The notes under the pieces are model-generated. The model saw nothing but the letters and a program-made list of their open reading frames with translations, made no database searches and had not been told where the DNA came from. The position numbers and the translations under genes are program-made. Below, piece after piece: positions 43,228-52,501 of a DNA stretch of 64,000 nucleotides. This DNA comes from Lysobacter sp. cf310 (GTDB lineage Bacteria; Pseudomonadota; Gammaproteobacteria; Xanthomonadales; Xanthomonadaceae), in NCBI RefSeq assembly GCF_900114355.1, contig NZ_FOSS01000001.1, forward strand, positions 248,001 through 312,000. The letters run 5' to 3'. The stretch's first letter is position 1. Each line of letters starts with the position of its first letter.

Positions 43228-44499
43228 TCAGTTCTCGAACAGGCGGTTGCGCTGGGCAACGGTGGTTTCATAGACGGAGCGGTAGAAGCCGTCGTTCTGC
43301 GGGGTCACCAAGGTGCCCAGCACCGACATACGCTGCACGGCCGGATCCATCTGCTCGGACACCGCGCCTTCGGAACTGCGCATCACCAGCCCGACCTGAA
43401 CCGAACCGATGCGACGCCAGAGACTGGCGTTGTTACCTGTCGGATTGGTGACGCCCCCGCCTACCTGGTTAGCGGTCCAACTGGTGGTGATATAGCCGCT
43501 CGGCGGCGCATCGGCGGCTACAACACGGTCCTGACCGTACAGCAGCTGCAGCGATTCCACGCCCTCGACCAACTCTTCACGCCGATCCGGCCCGACCGCA
43601 TCGAGTCCGCCGGCGGCGTTGCGCACGAAGCGTGCCCGGTACAGCGACGGCCCCGTCGTGCCGGTACCGCCGGTACCCGCGCCGATGCCGACGAAGTACA
43701 CCACCACCTCGGCCCGGTACAGCGTCGCCTTGGCCGCGTCGTAGAAGTCGCGATCGCCCATGAAATTGGAAAGATTCAGCGGATCGCCCGCCGAAGAAAC
43801 GGTGATCGCACCGGTGCCCGCGTTCACGCCACCAGCGAAAACGCTGGCACGCTTGCAGTCGCCAATACCGAACAAGCCCGATCCGCCAGTGGTGACATCG
43901 GTCGTTTCCGGGGTAATGGTGCTGGTCGGATCGCCGCCGACGAAACTGGTCATGCCCGTGCCGATCGGCCAGAAGTACCGCAAGACCAGGATGTCGCTGC
44001 CCGCCACCGGCTGCAATGCGCCGATGTCCGCCGGCAGGGCCGGATTCCATTGATTTACGTTGCCCAGAACCGGCGTGCCGCTGGCGACATTGATGGTATC
44101 GCCCGGCGAAGTATTGACCGCCTCGAAGCCTTGCATGCCGACGTCGAAACGCAGCAGATAGGGCGCGCTGGCGAAATTGTTGGCGACGCGGTCGACCTGG
44201 TTGAGGAACAGCAGGTTCAAGCCCTCCTCGGCCGGTACCGCCGCCTGCAGTAGCGCGGTGTCGTTGATGCAGCCCAGGTGCCCAGCCATGCGCAGGTCGC
44301 GCTCCAGCGAGTCCATCGCGAAGCGCGCGTTCTCCTGCGCGCGACCGATGCCTTCGGCCAGACGGTAGGCCGAGCGCGAGGCCGACATCACCTGCACCAG
44401 GCCCAGCATCAGCACCATGCCGATCGCCAGCGCGACCATCAGCTCGACCAGCGACAGACCCTGCTGGGAGCGGTAAGGAATATGCGAATGACGAGTCAT
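43228..44499 (-). CDS. pilW: Type IV pilus minor pilin PilW
   Basis: A 423-residue protein with a prepilin leader ending QQG before LSLVELMVALAIGMVLML, then the PilW-type helix SASRSAYRLAEGIGRAQENARFAM and a large globular domain. The start ATG overlaps the pilV stop (ATGA, 44496-44499), so the two are translationally coupled. The longer open frame reaching 44697 runs back into pilV and is a shadow. It is a component of the minor pilin complex. Confidence 0.93.
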   Translation of the reverse strand: MTRHSHIPYRSQQGLSLVELMVALAIGMVLMLGLVQVMSASRSAYRLAEGIGRAQENARFAMDSLERDLRMAGHLGCINDTALLQAAVPAEEGLNLLFLNQVDRVANNFASAPYLLRFDVGMQGFEAVNTSPGDTINVASGTPVLGNVNQWNPALPADIGALQPVAGSDILVLRYFWPIGTGMTSFVGGDPTSTITPETTDVTTGGSGLFGIGDCKRASVFAGGVNAGTGAITVSSAGDPLNLSNFMGDRDFYDAAKATLYRAEVVVYFVGIGAGTGGTGTTGPSLYRARFVRNAAGGLDAVGPDRREELVEGVESLQLLYGQDRVVAADAPPSGYITTSWTANQVGGGVTNPTGNNASLWRRIGSVQVGLVMRSSEGAVSEQMDPAVQRMSVLGTLVTPQNDGFYRSVYETTVAQRNRLFEN

Positions 44500-44981
44500 A
44501 GCCGTGTGGTCACCACGTAGGTCGATTGGGCCTGTCCCAGGGCGGCCTGATTGAGGTCGTCGGCCCAGCGCAGGGTCACGGTCACGACGTCGCCGTTGAA
44601 CACCACCTGGCCTTGCCCGCCCGGCAGGCTGGAACTGACTTCGCAGCGCCACACGTTCATGTTGGCGTTGAAGTCGATCGCCGCGCCGCGGCCACAACCG
44701 CCGACCGCGGGTGCGGCCGGGAAGCTGTTGAAGGTCAGCGCCGTGTACTGGCGCGACACCACGCGATTGGTGCGCATCATGTCGATGACCTGATGCGACA
44801 GGTTCACCGCGGTAGTACGGTGGTTCGCGCTCTGGGTGTAACGGATGTTGAGGGTCTGCAGGAAGGCCAGACCGAGCAGGCCGAAAGCCAGAACCAGCAG
44901 CGCGATCAGCACTTCGATCAGCGAGAAGCCGCCCACGGCACGCCTCGACGGCGCCTGGACGCGCGAAGTAACCCGGCTCAT
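44496..44981 (-). CDS. pilV: Type IV pilus modification/minor pilin PilV
   Basis: A 161-residue prepilin-like protein with a leader ending VGG before FSLIEVLIALLVLAFGLLG, then LQTLNIRYTQSANHRTTA and NLSHQVIDMMRTNR, typical of PilV. It has a 4 nt overlap with fimT upstream and with pilW downstream. It helps start pilus assembly. Confidence 0.93.
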   Translation of the reverse strand: MSRVTSRVQAPSRRAVGGFSLIEVLIALLVLAFGLLGLAFLQTLNIRYTQSANHRTTAVNLSHQVIDMMRTNRVVSRQYTALTFNSFPAAPAVGGCGRGAAIDFNANMNVWRCEVSSSLPGGQGQVVFNGDVVTVTLRWADDLNQAALGQAQSTYVVTTRL

Positions 44982-45514
44982 GAGCAGCTTTCCTTCTGGA
45001 TACGCACCTGACCGGCGCGGCTCACGGTCAGGCGACGTTGCTTATTGATGGCACCGGCCGTGCAGTCGACGACATGCGCGTTAAACACCGCATTGGCGGC
45101 TGGCGCGCTCATACGGCCGCGACGGTCGAACACGATGTTCGGCACTGCGGCACCGGCCGAAGCCAGGGCCACCTGTGCCGCGTTGCCCTGGAAGTAGCGG
45201 ATCGCCGGCTCGTCGGCCCCCTTGGCGCCGTCCGTGTTGGCGTCGTTCCAGACCAGCCAGCCGGCGCTCCAGTCGTTGCCGCAGGTGGCGCCGTCGGCGC
45301 TGGGGCAGACACCCCCGGCACGATTGCTGCGCATCGCCTCGCTGCGGGCCAGATTCACACCGGCGATCATGGAATTGGACGCCGCGGCCAGGCGGTTGTT
45401 GCTCAGGGCATCGGTGAACGACGGCCAGCCCAAGGCCAGCAGCACGCCCAGGATGGCGATCGCGATCATCAACTCCATCAGGGTAAAGCCCTGATTGGCA
45501 CTCATTCTGGACAT
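44978..45514 (-). CDS. fimT: GspH/FimT family pseudopilin
   Basis: A 178-residue prepilin with leader MSRMSANQG before FTLMELMIAIAILGVLLALG. The segment that follows (PSFTDALSNNRLAAASNSMIAGVNLARSEAMRS) and the VCPSADGATCGNDWSAGWLVW core are characteristic of GspH/FimT. It is the first gene of the operon; its stop overlaps the pilV start by 4 nt. In Xanthomonadaceae FimT has been linked to pilus assembly and DNA binding during transformation. Confidence 0.93.
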   Translation of the reverse strand: MSRMSANQGFTLMELMIAIAILGVLLALGWPSFTDALSNNRLAAASNSMIAGVNLARSEAMRSNRAGGVCPSADGATCGNDWSAGWLVWNDANTDGAKGADEPAIRYFQGNAAQVALASAGAAVPNIVFDRRGRMSAPAANAVFNAHVVDCTAGAINKQRRLTVSRAGQVRIQKESCS

Positions 45515-45988
45515 GCTCTCTCCCCAGCATTCACGAAAACGATGCTAAAGGAGTGTTGTTAAGTAGCAAGTCTTGACCGGACAGGCGGTCCAGCGGTGTG
45601 GATAGGCGTGCCAAATGGCGTCAATTTGTGACAGAAGACGCCGCACGAGTGCGACCTGAATCCGATGCGTCGGTGCACGATGCCCGAAATGCGCGATTCG
45701 CGACCGTTGGTCCGGTGCGACGAGGCGTCGTCACCATTCAAGCATTCCGACGCCGCGTAGACGGGATGCGCGATGCATCGCATCGACACGGATCGAGTGC
45801 CGAACGAGCGAAATCTTAACTGGATGGCCAACTCCGCGAGCGTCGCGCGGATGAGCGGCGCCCAGCGGGCGACCGGCGCAACGCGTCCGATCGCAGCCGC
45901 CTACCCTGCTCTTCCAGCTATGCCAGGCCGGGGTCGATCGATCCCGGCCGCGTCGGGCCCGGCGCGAATCCGCCGGGCCTTGGCCCTA
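45515..45988. other. Intergenic region between fimT and ppnN
   Basis: About 470 bp that should hold the minor pilin operon promoter. A TTGACC and nearby A/T-rich steps occur at 45572-45578, but no -24/-12 sigma-54 element with the correct 10 bp spacing and no clear -10 was found. Near ppnN lie two GC-rich inverted repeats (CCGGGGTCGATCGATCCCGG, 45928-45947, and GGCCCGGC...GCCGGGCC, 45956-45978), without T-runs. No gene is seen. Confidence 0.45.
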
Positions 45989-47392
45989 TCAGGTCACGAC
46001 CCGATAGCAGGGCCGGTACTCGCCCGCGATCTTCATGCGGCGCTGCTCGACGAAGGCGCGCAGCAACGCGTCCAGCGATTGCATCATGTCGGCATCGCCG
46101 TGGATCTCGAACGGACCGAACTCCTCGATCCGGCGCATGCCGTCTTCCTTCACATTGCCGGCGACGATGCCGGAGAAGGCGCGGCGCAGATCCGCCGCCA
46201 GCTCGTGCGGCTTGCGGCCGTGGTGCAGGTCCAGGCTCGCCATCGCCTCGTGGGTGGGCACGAACGGCTGCTGGAACTCGACCGGGATGTCGATCGACCA
46301 GTTGAAGTAGAACGAATCCTTCTGGGCGATGCGGTGCTCGCGCACCTTGCGGATGCCCACGGACATGCGCTTGGCCACCGCCTCCGGATCGCCGACGATG
46401 ATTTCGTAGCGCGAGGTCGCCGCCTCGCCCAGGGTCAGGCGCAGGAAGCGGTCGATCTGCTCGAAGTACGGCGCCGAGGCCACCGGGCCGGTCAGGATCA
46501 GCGGGAACGGCAGGTGCGCGTTTTCCTCGCGCAACAGGATGCCGAGCAGGTACAGGATCTCTTCGGCGGTGCCCACGCCGCCCGGGAACACAATGATGCC
46601 GTGGCCGAGGCGCACGAAAGCTTCGAGGCGCTTCTCGATGTCCGGCATGATCACCAGGTGATTCACGATCGGGTTCGGCGACTCGGCCGCGATGATGCCC
46701 GGCTCGGTGATGCCGATGTAGCGCATGCGGCGCTTGCGCTGCTTGGCGTGGGCGATGGTCGCGCCCTTCATCGGCCCCTTCATCGCGCCCGGGCCGCAGC
46801 CCGTGCAGATGTCCAGGCCGCGCAGGCCCAGCTCGTAGCCGACCTGCTTGGTGTAGATGTACTCGTCGCGCGAGATCGAATGGCCGCCCCAGCAGACCAC
46901 CAGGTTCGGGTCCGCCGGGTGCAGGATGCGCGCGTTGCGCAGCAGGCCGAACACCGCGTCGGTGATGCCGTCGCTGCTCTTGAGGTCGCGGCCGCCGTCG
47001 GCCGCCAACTCGATCGCCGTGTAGGCCAGATCGCGGACCACCGCGAACAGCAGCTCGGCCACGCCGCGGATGATCTCGCCGTCCACGAAGGCCATGGCCG
47101 GCGCGTGGGCCAGGTCGATGCGCACGCCACGGTCCTGCTGGTGGACCTGAATATCGAAATCCGGGTACAGCTCGCGCGCCGCGCGCGGATCGTCGGACGC
47201 CGAGCCGCTGGTCAGCACGGCCAGGGCGCAGCGGCGCAGCAGATCGTGCATGCCCGTGGAAGCGTCGCGCAGGCGCGCGACCTCGTCGCGGGACAGGACG
47301 TCCAGCCCGCCCTTGGGGTAGATACGTGCGTTCACCGTCGGCAGGGCGGTGGTGATGGTTGCGGTCATGCTTGCCTTCTCTTGGGTGTTCAT
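45989..47392 (-). CDS. ppnN: Pyrimidine/purine nucleotide 5'-monophosphate nucleosidase
   Basis: A 467-residue protein of the long LOG/YgdH family. The lysine-decarboxylase-like Rossmann core carries the nucleotide-binding motif FPGGVGTAEE and CGPGAMKGPMKGA. Extra N- and C-terminal domains (PpnN-type, 1-120 and about 380-467) distinguish it from short LOG proteins. PpnN splits nucleoside monophosphates into base and ribose 5-phosphate, and in E. coli is activated by (p)ppGpp. A second in-frame ATG at residue 9 (MTATITTALP) may be the true start. Monocistronic. Confidence 0.93.
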   Translation of the reverse strand: MNTQEKASMTATITTALPTVNARIYPKGGLDVLSRDEVARLRDASTGMHDLLRRCALAVLTSGSASDDPRAARELYPDFDIQVHQQDRGVRIDLAHAPAMAFVDGEIIRGVAELLFAVVRDLAYTAIELAADGGRDLKSSDGITDAVFGLLRNARILHPADPNLVVCWGGHSISRDEYIYTKQVGYELGLRGLDICTGCGPGAMKGPMKGATIAHAKQRKRRMRYIGITEPGIIAAESPNPIVNHLVIMPDIEKRLEAFVRLGHGIIVFPGGVGTAEEILYLLGILLREENAHLPFPLILTGPVASAPYFEQIDRFLRLTLGEAATSRYEIIVGDPEAVAKRMSVGIRKVREHRIAQKDSFYFNWSIDIPVEFQQPFVPTHEAMASLDLHHGRKPHELAADLRRAFSGIVAGNVKEDGMRRIEEFGPFEIHGDADMMQSLDALLRAFVEQRRMKIAGEYRPCYRVVT

Positions 47393-47436
47393 CGTCGATA
47401 GTTGGACAGCGACTCTAGCGCAGGGGTCCCCATAAA

Positions 47437-47468
47437 AGAAAACGGCCGGGTTTCCCCGGCCGTTTTCT
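47437..47468 (-). terminator. Terminator of the TonB-dependent receptor gene
   Basis: A perfect 14 bp stem (47437-47450 with 47455-47468) around a TTTC loop, with A/T tracts on both sides, so it can work in both directions. Its 24 bp core is the exact reverse complement of the core of the sod terminator at 53590-53620. Confidence 0.85.
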
Positions 47469-47491
47469 GGTGTCGCAAGGCTGACTTCCGA

Positions 47492-50400
47492 TCAGAACTT
47501 GTAGCGGAAGCTGACCTGAGCGGCCCAGCGCGAGATGCCCTTGTCGTCGTAGATGTTCAGGGCGTCCGGACCGTTGTAGCGGTACACGTACTTGCCGGCG
47601 TTGCCGACGCAGGTACCGGTCAGCGGAGCGCCACCGGCGCCGCAAATGCCGCCGTACTCGACGATGCCGCGGTAGCCCGGGAAGCCCATTTCTTCGACGC
47701 TGCCCCACTTCTTGTTCAGCAGGTTGCCGACGTTGAGGATGTCCAGGGCGATTTCGGCCTTGTGGCCTTCCATGAAGCCCGGGATCTCCTGCGAGATGCG
47801 CATGTCGAACTGGTTCACCCAGCGACCGTGGGCGGCGTTGCGCTCGGCGACTTCGCCCAGGTGCTGCTTGAGGTAGTCGTTCGAGTTCACGAAGGCCCAG
47901 AAGCCGGCGGCTTCGGCCGCGCTGCCGAACACCACGTCGGTGATGTTCTTCGGGATGTACAGCAGGTCGTTGGCGCGGCCGTCGCCGTTGGCGTCGTTGT
48001 CGAAGGTGTAGCTGTACGGACGACCCGAACGGCCTTCGTAGAACATCGACACGCTGGTGTTGTAGTCGCCGAAGAAGGCGTGTTTCCAGCTGATCGCCGC
48101 GGTGAAGCGGTTCTTGATCTCGTAGCTGGAGGTGGCCGAGACTTCCTCGTTGGACTGGAACACCGCCACGTTGCCCAGCTGCGAGCCCGAGGTCGAGCTG
48201 GTCAGCGGGCTGACTTCGTTGGCGTTGGTGTAGGTGTAGGCGAGCAACCACGACCAGTCGCTGTCGTTGAACGGCTTGTTCAAGGACAGGGTCAGCTGCT
48301 GGCTTTCGCCCTTGCTGGTCGAACGGGCGATGATCGCGTCGTTGAAGCCGTTCTGGGCGGTAGTGCGATTGCCGCGTGCGCTGGCGCCGCCACTGGAGAC
48401 GCCCAGTTGGGTCCAGTTACCCGGACGCAGGCCAGCCGGGTTCCAGTAGATCAAACGACCGTCCTGACCCACCGCGCTGGTGTTGCCCAGATTCAACTGC
48501 TGGTAGTAGATGCCTTCCTTGACCGAGGTCAGGACGAGCTCAGCCGCGCCGACGACGCCCCACCACGGCAGCTCGGTATCGAACGCCAGGTTGGCCTTCC
48601 AAACCGACGGCTGACCCAGATCGGGATCGATGAAGTCCACCGACTGCGTACCACCCGTGCCCGGGGTGAACTGGCCCAGCTGATCGGCCGGATCCGGATC
48701 GAAGCGGGTGATACCGGTCGAGAAGAAGTAGTCGGTGTACGACACGCCGTTGTTGGCGTACGGGTTGGCCAGCCACACGGTCGCGGCCGAACCCTGGAAC
48801 AGGCCGATACCGCCGCGCAGCTGAGTCGGACGCTCGCTGTCGAAGGTGTAGTTGAAGCCAAAGCGCGGCGAGAGCAAGCCGTTGCCGTCAATGGTGTTGT
48901 CGTTGCGGTAGCCGAACAGATTGGACGCCGTAGCGTTGTAGGTCGGCTTCTGATCGACCATCGGCTCATCGTAACGCAGGCCGAAGGTCAGGGTCAGGTT
49001 GTTGTTGACCGCCCAGCTGTCCTGCACGAACAGGCCGAGGTTCTTCATCTTGAACTCGGCGGCCATGTTATTGAGGTCGCCGCCGCGCGGATAGAACAGC
49101 TGATAGCGGCTGGAGATGCCGCTTTCGAACGACTTGGCGCAGCCCGCACCCGTGGTCGGGTTGGTCGCCGTGTTGATGCAGTCGAAGGTGTAGACGCCGT
49201 TCACGCGACGGCCGAAGAGGTTGTAGATCTCGTTCTCTTCGTAGTCCACGCCGAACTTCACGGTGTGGTCGCCGAGGAACAGGTTACCGGCGAAGAACGC
49301 GTTCTTCGTGGTGGTTTCCAGCACGTTGGCGTGGGTGTTCTCTTCCGTACCCAGGTTCAGCGTGGCCGAACCGATGCGGATTGCGATCGCCGGCAGGTCG
49401 GCGAGCGGGTTGCGCACGGCCGAGTAGTCGCGGTACGAGACCTTGGCTTCGGTGGAGAAGTTGTCGGTCCAGTCGCTGAACAGCTGCGCGGTGTACGACT
49501 CGAGCTCGAAGTCGCGCACGTAGTGATAGGTGTTCAGCGCCAGCGTGGTGTTGCCGAAGCCCTGCAGGTTGGCGGTGTTCTGCTCGGACTTGCTGTAGCG
49601 GAAGCTGGCGCGGTGGTTGTCGGTGATGTTCCAGTCGATCTTGATGCCGTACTCTTCGGCTTCCGAGTTCAGCGCCGGCTTGGCCAGCGTGCCCGGGTTG
49701 AAGCCCTTGAGACCGGCCAGACGGATGACTTCGTCGATCTGCGCCTGGGTGATGTTGACGATGTTGCTTTCGCCCGAACCGATCGGACCGAAACCGGAGT
49801 TGCCGGTGAACAGGCCCTTGCCCTTGTAGTTCTCGTAGTTGGCGAAGAAGAACAGCTTGTCCTTGACCAGCGGGCCGCCGAAGGTGGCGCCGTAGGTGGT
49901 CTCGTTGTCGAACAGCTTCGGACGCACGTTGTTGCGGTTCTTGCCCGACCAGTCGCCGTCACGGTAGATGCCGTACAGCGAGCCGTGGAACTCGTTGGTG
50001 CCCGACTTGGTCACGGCGTTGATCACGCCGCCGGTGCCGCCGGAGATGGTGACGTCGTAGTTGGCGACGTCGACCGCCACTTCGTCGATGGTGTCCATCG
50101 AGAACGGCTGGCGCGGGGTCGGCAGGCTGTTGGATTCCAGACCGAAGGAGTCGGCGGTGCTGATGCCGTCGACGCGGACCACGTTGTAGCGCGGGTTCTG
50201 GCCGCCGACCGAGATTTCGTTACGCGACTTGTCGGTCTGGGTAACGCGCGGGTCGAGGCGGACGTAGTCCTGCAGGTTGCGGTTGATCGACGGGAACGAT
50301 TCCAGCTGCTGGCGGGTCACGTTGGAGCCGGCACCCATCTTGGTGGCGCTGAACACTTCCGAGCCGCCGTAGGACACGGCCTGCACCGATTCCAGCGTGG

Positions 50401-50755
50401 TGACCGAGTTGTTCAAGGACACGTCGACGTTGTTGACCTTGTCGAGGTTCAGGAACACGCCGTCCTGCGAGCCCGTACCGGCGCCTTCCTTGGTGGTGGT
50501 GATCACGTACGGACCGCCGACGCGCAGACCGCGCGCGTTGTAGCGGCCGTCGGCATCGGTCACGGCACGGCTGACGGTGCCCGACTCGGTGTGGGTGATC
50601 GTGACTTCGGCGCCTACGACGGGTTGACCATCTGCGCCGACCACGCGACCGGCGACGCCGGCGGACGTGCTCTGCGCGAATACGGGCGCTGTGGCGAGAA
50701 CGGCGAGCAGACCAAGCGTGAGCTTGGACAACCGGACGCTATTCGGATGGGTCAT
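47492..50755 (-). CDS. Oar-like TonB-dependent receptor with carboxypeptidase-regulatory-like N-domain
   Basis: A 1087-residue outer-membrane protein. The signal peptide ends VFA before Gln28. Residues 33-115 form a carboxypeptidase-regulatory-like Ig fold (GVAGRVVGADGQPVVGAEVTI, TDADGRYNARGL). The plug domain follows (about 120-260, FPSINRNLQDYVRLDPRV, RVDGIST, GGVINAVTKSGTNEFHG). The remainder is a 22-strand barrel ending in W-A-A-Q-V-S-F-R-Y-K-F, with the aromatic C-terminal residue needed for BAM insertion. Oar-type receptors of Xanthomonadaceae and Myxococcus take up or export large ligands such as proteins or glycans. The ligand is unknown. No TonB/ExbBD gene is adjacent. Confidence 0.93.
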   Translation of the reverse strand: MTHPNSVRLSKLTLGLLAVLATAPVFAQSTSAGVAGRVVGADGQPVVGAEVTITHTESGTVSRAVTDADGRYNARGLRVGGPYVITTTKEGAGTGSQDGVFLNLDKVNNVDVSLNNSVTTLESVQAVSYGGSEVFSATKMGAGSNVTRQQLESFPSINRNLQDYVRLDPRVTQTDKSRNEISVGGQNPRYNVVRVDGISTADSFGLESNSLPTPRQPFSMDTIDEVAVDVANYDVTISGGTGGVINAVTKSGTNEFHGSLYGIYRDGDWSGKNRNNVRPKLFDNETTYGATFGGPLVKDKLFFFANYENYKGKGLFTGNSGFGPIGSGESNIVNITQAQIDEVIRLAGLKGFNPGTLAKPALNSEAEEYGIKIDWNITDNHRASFRYSKSEQNTANLQGFGNTTLALNTYHYVRDFELESYTAQLFSDWTDNFSTEAKVSYRDYSAVRNPLADLPAIAIRIGSATLNLGTEENTHANVLETTTKNAFFAGNLFLGDHTVKFGVDYEENEIYNLFGRRVNGVYTFDCINTATNPTTGAGCAKSFESGISSRYQLFYPRGGDLNNMAAEFKMKNLGLFVQDSWAVNNNLTLTFGLRYDEPMVDQKPTYNATASNLFGYRNDNTIDGNGLLSPRFGFNYTFDSERPTQLRGGIGLFQGSAATVWLANPYANNGVSYTDYFFSTGITRFDPDPADQLGQFTPGTGGTQSVDFIDPDLGQPSVWKANLAFDTELPWWGVVGAAELVLTSVKEGIYYQQLNLGNTSAVGQDGRLIYWNPAGLRPGNWTQLGVSSGGASARGNRTTAQNGFNDAIIARSTSKGESQQLTLSLNKPFNDSDWSWLLAYTYTNANEVSPLTSSTSGSQLGNVAVFQSNEEVSATSSYEIKNRFTAAISWKHAFFGDYNTSVSMFYEGRSGRPYSYTFDNDANGDGRANDLLYIPKNITDVVFGSAAEAAGFWAFVNSNDYLKQHLGEVAERNAAHGRWVNQFDMRISQEIPGFMEGHKAEIALDILNVGNLLNKKWGSVEEMGFPGYRGIVEYGGICGAGGAPLTGTCVGNAGKYVYRYNGPDALNIYDDKGISRWAAQVSFRYKF

Positions 50756-51149
50756 TACGATGGCCTCGGTAGCTTGGGAAACGTGGAATTCGTGGCGTGA
50801 GTCGGCGGGCGCTATGCGCCATACGCCGAAGACTGGTGGTGTTCCGCCCCTACCCGGGTGCAGCGCGTGCAGCCCCGCCGGGTTAACAGCAGTTTAACAG
50901 GCTAAGGGCGCTGTGTGACAGAGACGTGACCGGCGTCAAGGCTTGTCACACGGTGACGGCGGTCCAAGCTGAATGGGCCAATCGGGCAAAGTTCGGGGCC
51001 GGGGGATCGGACTACCGGGCACATCGCGTCTGCCGTTACGGCACTTAGAAGTCACAACATAAGGGTCAGGTAACGCGAGCGCGGCACAGGATTGCCACCC
51101 TTAGCTTGGCACTTGAAGCACGGAAACTGTGGACACCGGCCCCGCCCTC
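50756..51149. promoter_or_regulatory. Upstream region of the Oar-like receptor gene
   Basis: About 390 bp without a gene. It contains a GTGTGACA (50913-50920) / TGTCACAC (50944-50951) inverted pair and a nested GTCAC-ACG-GTGAC palindrome (50945-50957) about 160-200 bp before the receptor start, which may be a regulator site. TGTTAAAC and TGTTAACC repeats lie closer to the gene (50882-50900). A promoter is expected here but not resolved. Confidence 0.4.
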
Positions 51150-51746
51150 TCAGGGCGGCGAGATCTGCAGGTAGGTGCCCAGGCCGTCCAGGAACATCTG
51201 CACCGAGATCGCCACCAGCAGCATGCCCATCAGGCGCTCGATCGCGATCAGGGCGCGCCGGCCCAGCAGCTTGTACAGCAGGGTCGCCGAGAACAGGATC
51301 GCCGCGGTGGCGCCCCAGGCGATCATCAGGGCCAGGCTCCAGTCGCCCAGGCGGGTGGGCTCGTTGCTGCCCATCAGCATCACCGCGGCCATGCCCGAGG
51401 GGCCGGCCACCAGCGGGATCGCCATCGGCACGATGAAGGGCTCACCCTCGGGCAGCTCGCCCATCAGCCCTTCCGGCGGCGGGAAGATCATGCGGATGCC
51501 GATCAGGAACAGCACGATGCCGCCGGCGATCGAGACCGATTCCTGGCGCAGGTGCATCAGTTCCAGAGCGTACTTGCCGCCCCACAGGAACAGCATCAGC
51601 ACGCCCAGGGCGATCAACAGCTCGCGCGCCAGCACGATGCGCTGGCGCTTGGGCGGCAGGCCGCGCAGCAGACTCAGGAACACCGGGATGTTGCCCAGCG
51701 GGTCCAGGATCAGGAACAGCAGCAGCGCGGCCGAGGCGATGGTCAC
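51150..51746 (-). CDS. MarC family integral membrane protein
   Basis: A 198-residue protein with six hydrophobic helices, starting at a GTG whose last two bases overlap the SDR stop (GTGA, 51743-51746). The conserved segments FLILDPLGNIPVFLSLLRGLP and IPLVAGPSGMAAVM match the MarC/SNARE-associated family (UPF0056). Despite the name, MarC is not shown to cause drug resistance and its function is unknown. It forms a tightly coupled operon grxD-SDR-marC on the minus strand. Confidence 0.92.
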   Translation of the reverse strand: MTIASAALLLFLILDPLGNIPVFLSLLRGLPPKRQRIVLARELLIALGVLMLFLWGGKYALELMHLRQESVSIAGGIVLFLIGIRMIFPPPEGLMGELPEGEPFIVPMAIPLVAGPSGMAAVMLMGSNEPTRLGDWSLALMIAWGATAAILFSATLLYKLLGRRALIAIERLMGMLLVAISVQMFLDGLGTYLQISPP

Positions 51747-52501
51747 GGCGTTGCGCGCTCCGGCAACGGATGCCAGACCTGACCGCGATGGACCGCGCCG
51801 GCGGGCGACAGCAGGGTCACGCAGGCGGCCGCGTAGTCGCCGGGATCGCGCGCCTCGCGGTCGTTCTCCTCGACATAGGCCTTGCCGCGCAGCGCAGTGC
51901 GCATCGGTCCCGGCTGCAGGCCGGCCACGCGCACCGGCGAATTGCCGAGCTCGGCGTGGAGCATGCCGATCAGTGCCGTCAGCGAATGCTGGGCCAGGCC
52001 ATAGCCGCCCCAGTAGGCGCGGCCGACGCGGGCCGGATCGTCCAGGGCGAACACCAGGGCCGAGTCCGGCGCCTGCGCCAGCAGCGGCAGGCAGGCCTGC
52101 GACAGCCACCAGCGCGCGGTGAGGTTGACGTGGATGGCGCGCGCGAACGCGGCCGGATCGGTCTGCAGCAACGGGGTCAGGCCGGGGAAATCGGCCGCGC
52201 AATGCAGCACGCCGTCCAGACGGCCGAACTCGTCGCCGATGCGCTGCGCCAGTTCGGCGTAGTCGTCGGGCGCGGCGCCTTCCAGGTCCAGCGGGTACAG
52301 CACTGGCTCCGGCCCCAGCTTGGCGGCCGCGTCGTAGACCCGGTTCAACTTGGCCGGCTTGCGGCCCAGCAGGACCACGGTGGCGCCGGCGCGCGCGCAG
52401 GCCTGGGCCGCGGCCGCGCCGAGGCCGCCCTGCGCGCCGCTGACCAGCACGACGCGATCGGCCAGGGCCCGGTCGGCGACGGGTGCTGCGACTGCGCTCA
52501 C
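51743..52501 (-). CDS. SDR family oxidoreductase with altered catalytic residues
   Basis: A 252-residue Rossmann-fold protein. The cofactor motif SGAQGGLG (TGxxxGxG-like) and a basic R/K patch (GRKPAKL) suggest NADP(H). The typical active site Ser-Tyr-x3-Lys is altered: YGLAQHS has Gln where the catalytic Lys should be, and the Ser strand reads LVFALDD. It may therefore be catalytically weak or use other residues. It starts at a GTG overlapping the grxD stop and ends overlapping the marC start, so all three genes are coupled. In Xanthomonas the homologous position carries a YciK-like SDR. Confidence 0.85.
   Translation of the reverse strand: MSAVAAPVADRALADRVVLVSGAQGGLGAAAAQACARAGATVVLLGRKPAKLNRVYDAAAKLGPEPVLYPLDLEGAAPDDYAELAQRIGDEFGRLDGVLHCAADFPGLTPLLQTDPAAFARAIHVNLTARWWLSQACLPLLAQAPDSALVFALDDPARVGRAYWGGYGLAQHSLTALIGMLHAELGNSPVRVAGLQPGPMRTALRGKAYVEENDREARDPGDYAAACVTLLSPAGAVHRGQVWHPLPERATP

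Noticed and set aside
45560-45600. Sigma-54 promoter upstream of fimT
   Set aside because: A GG...GC pair is present (CGGTCAAGACTTGC on the minus strand) but the spacing is 9 instead of 10 bp and flanking bases do not match.
47402-50800. An 1132-codon open frame antisense to the Oar-like receptor
   Set aside because: Same kind of artefact; the receptor reading frame has a signal peptide, plug and barrel with a proper C-terminus.
50934-50957. A CRP/Clp site upstream of the receptor gene
   Set aside because: No TGTGA-N6-TCACA arrangement exists; only other spacings of the half sites are present.
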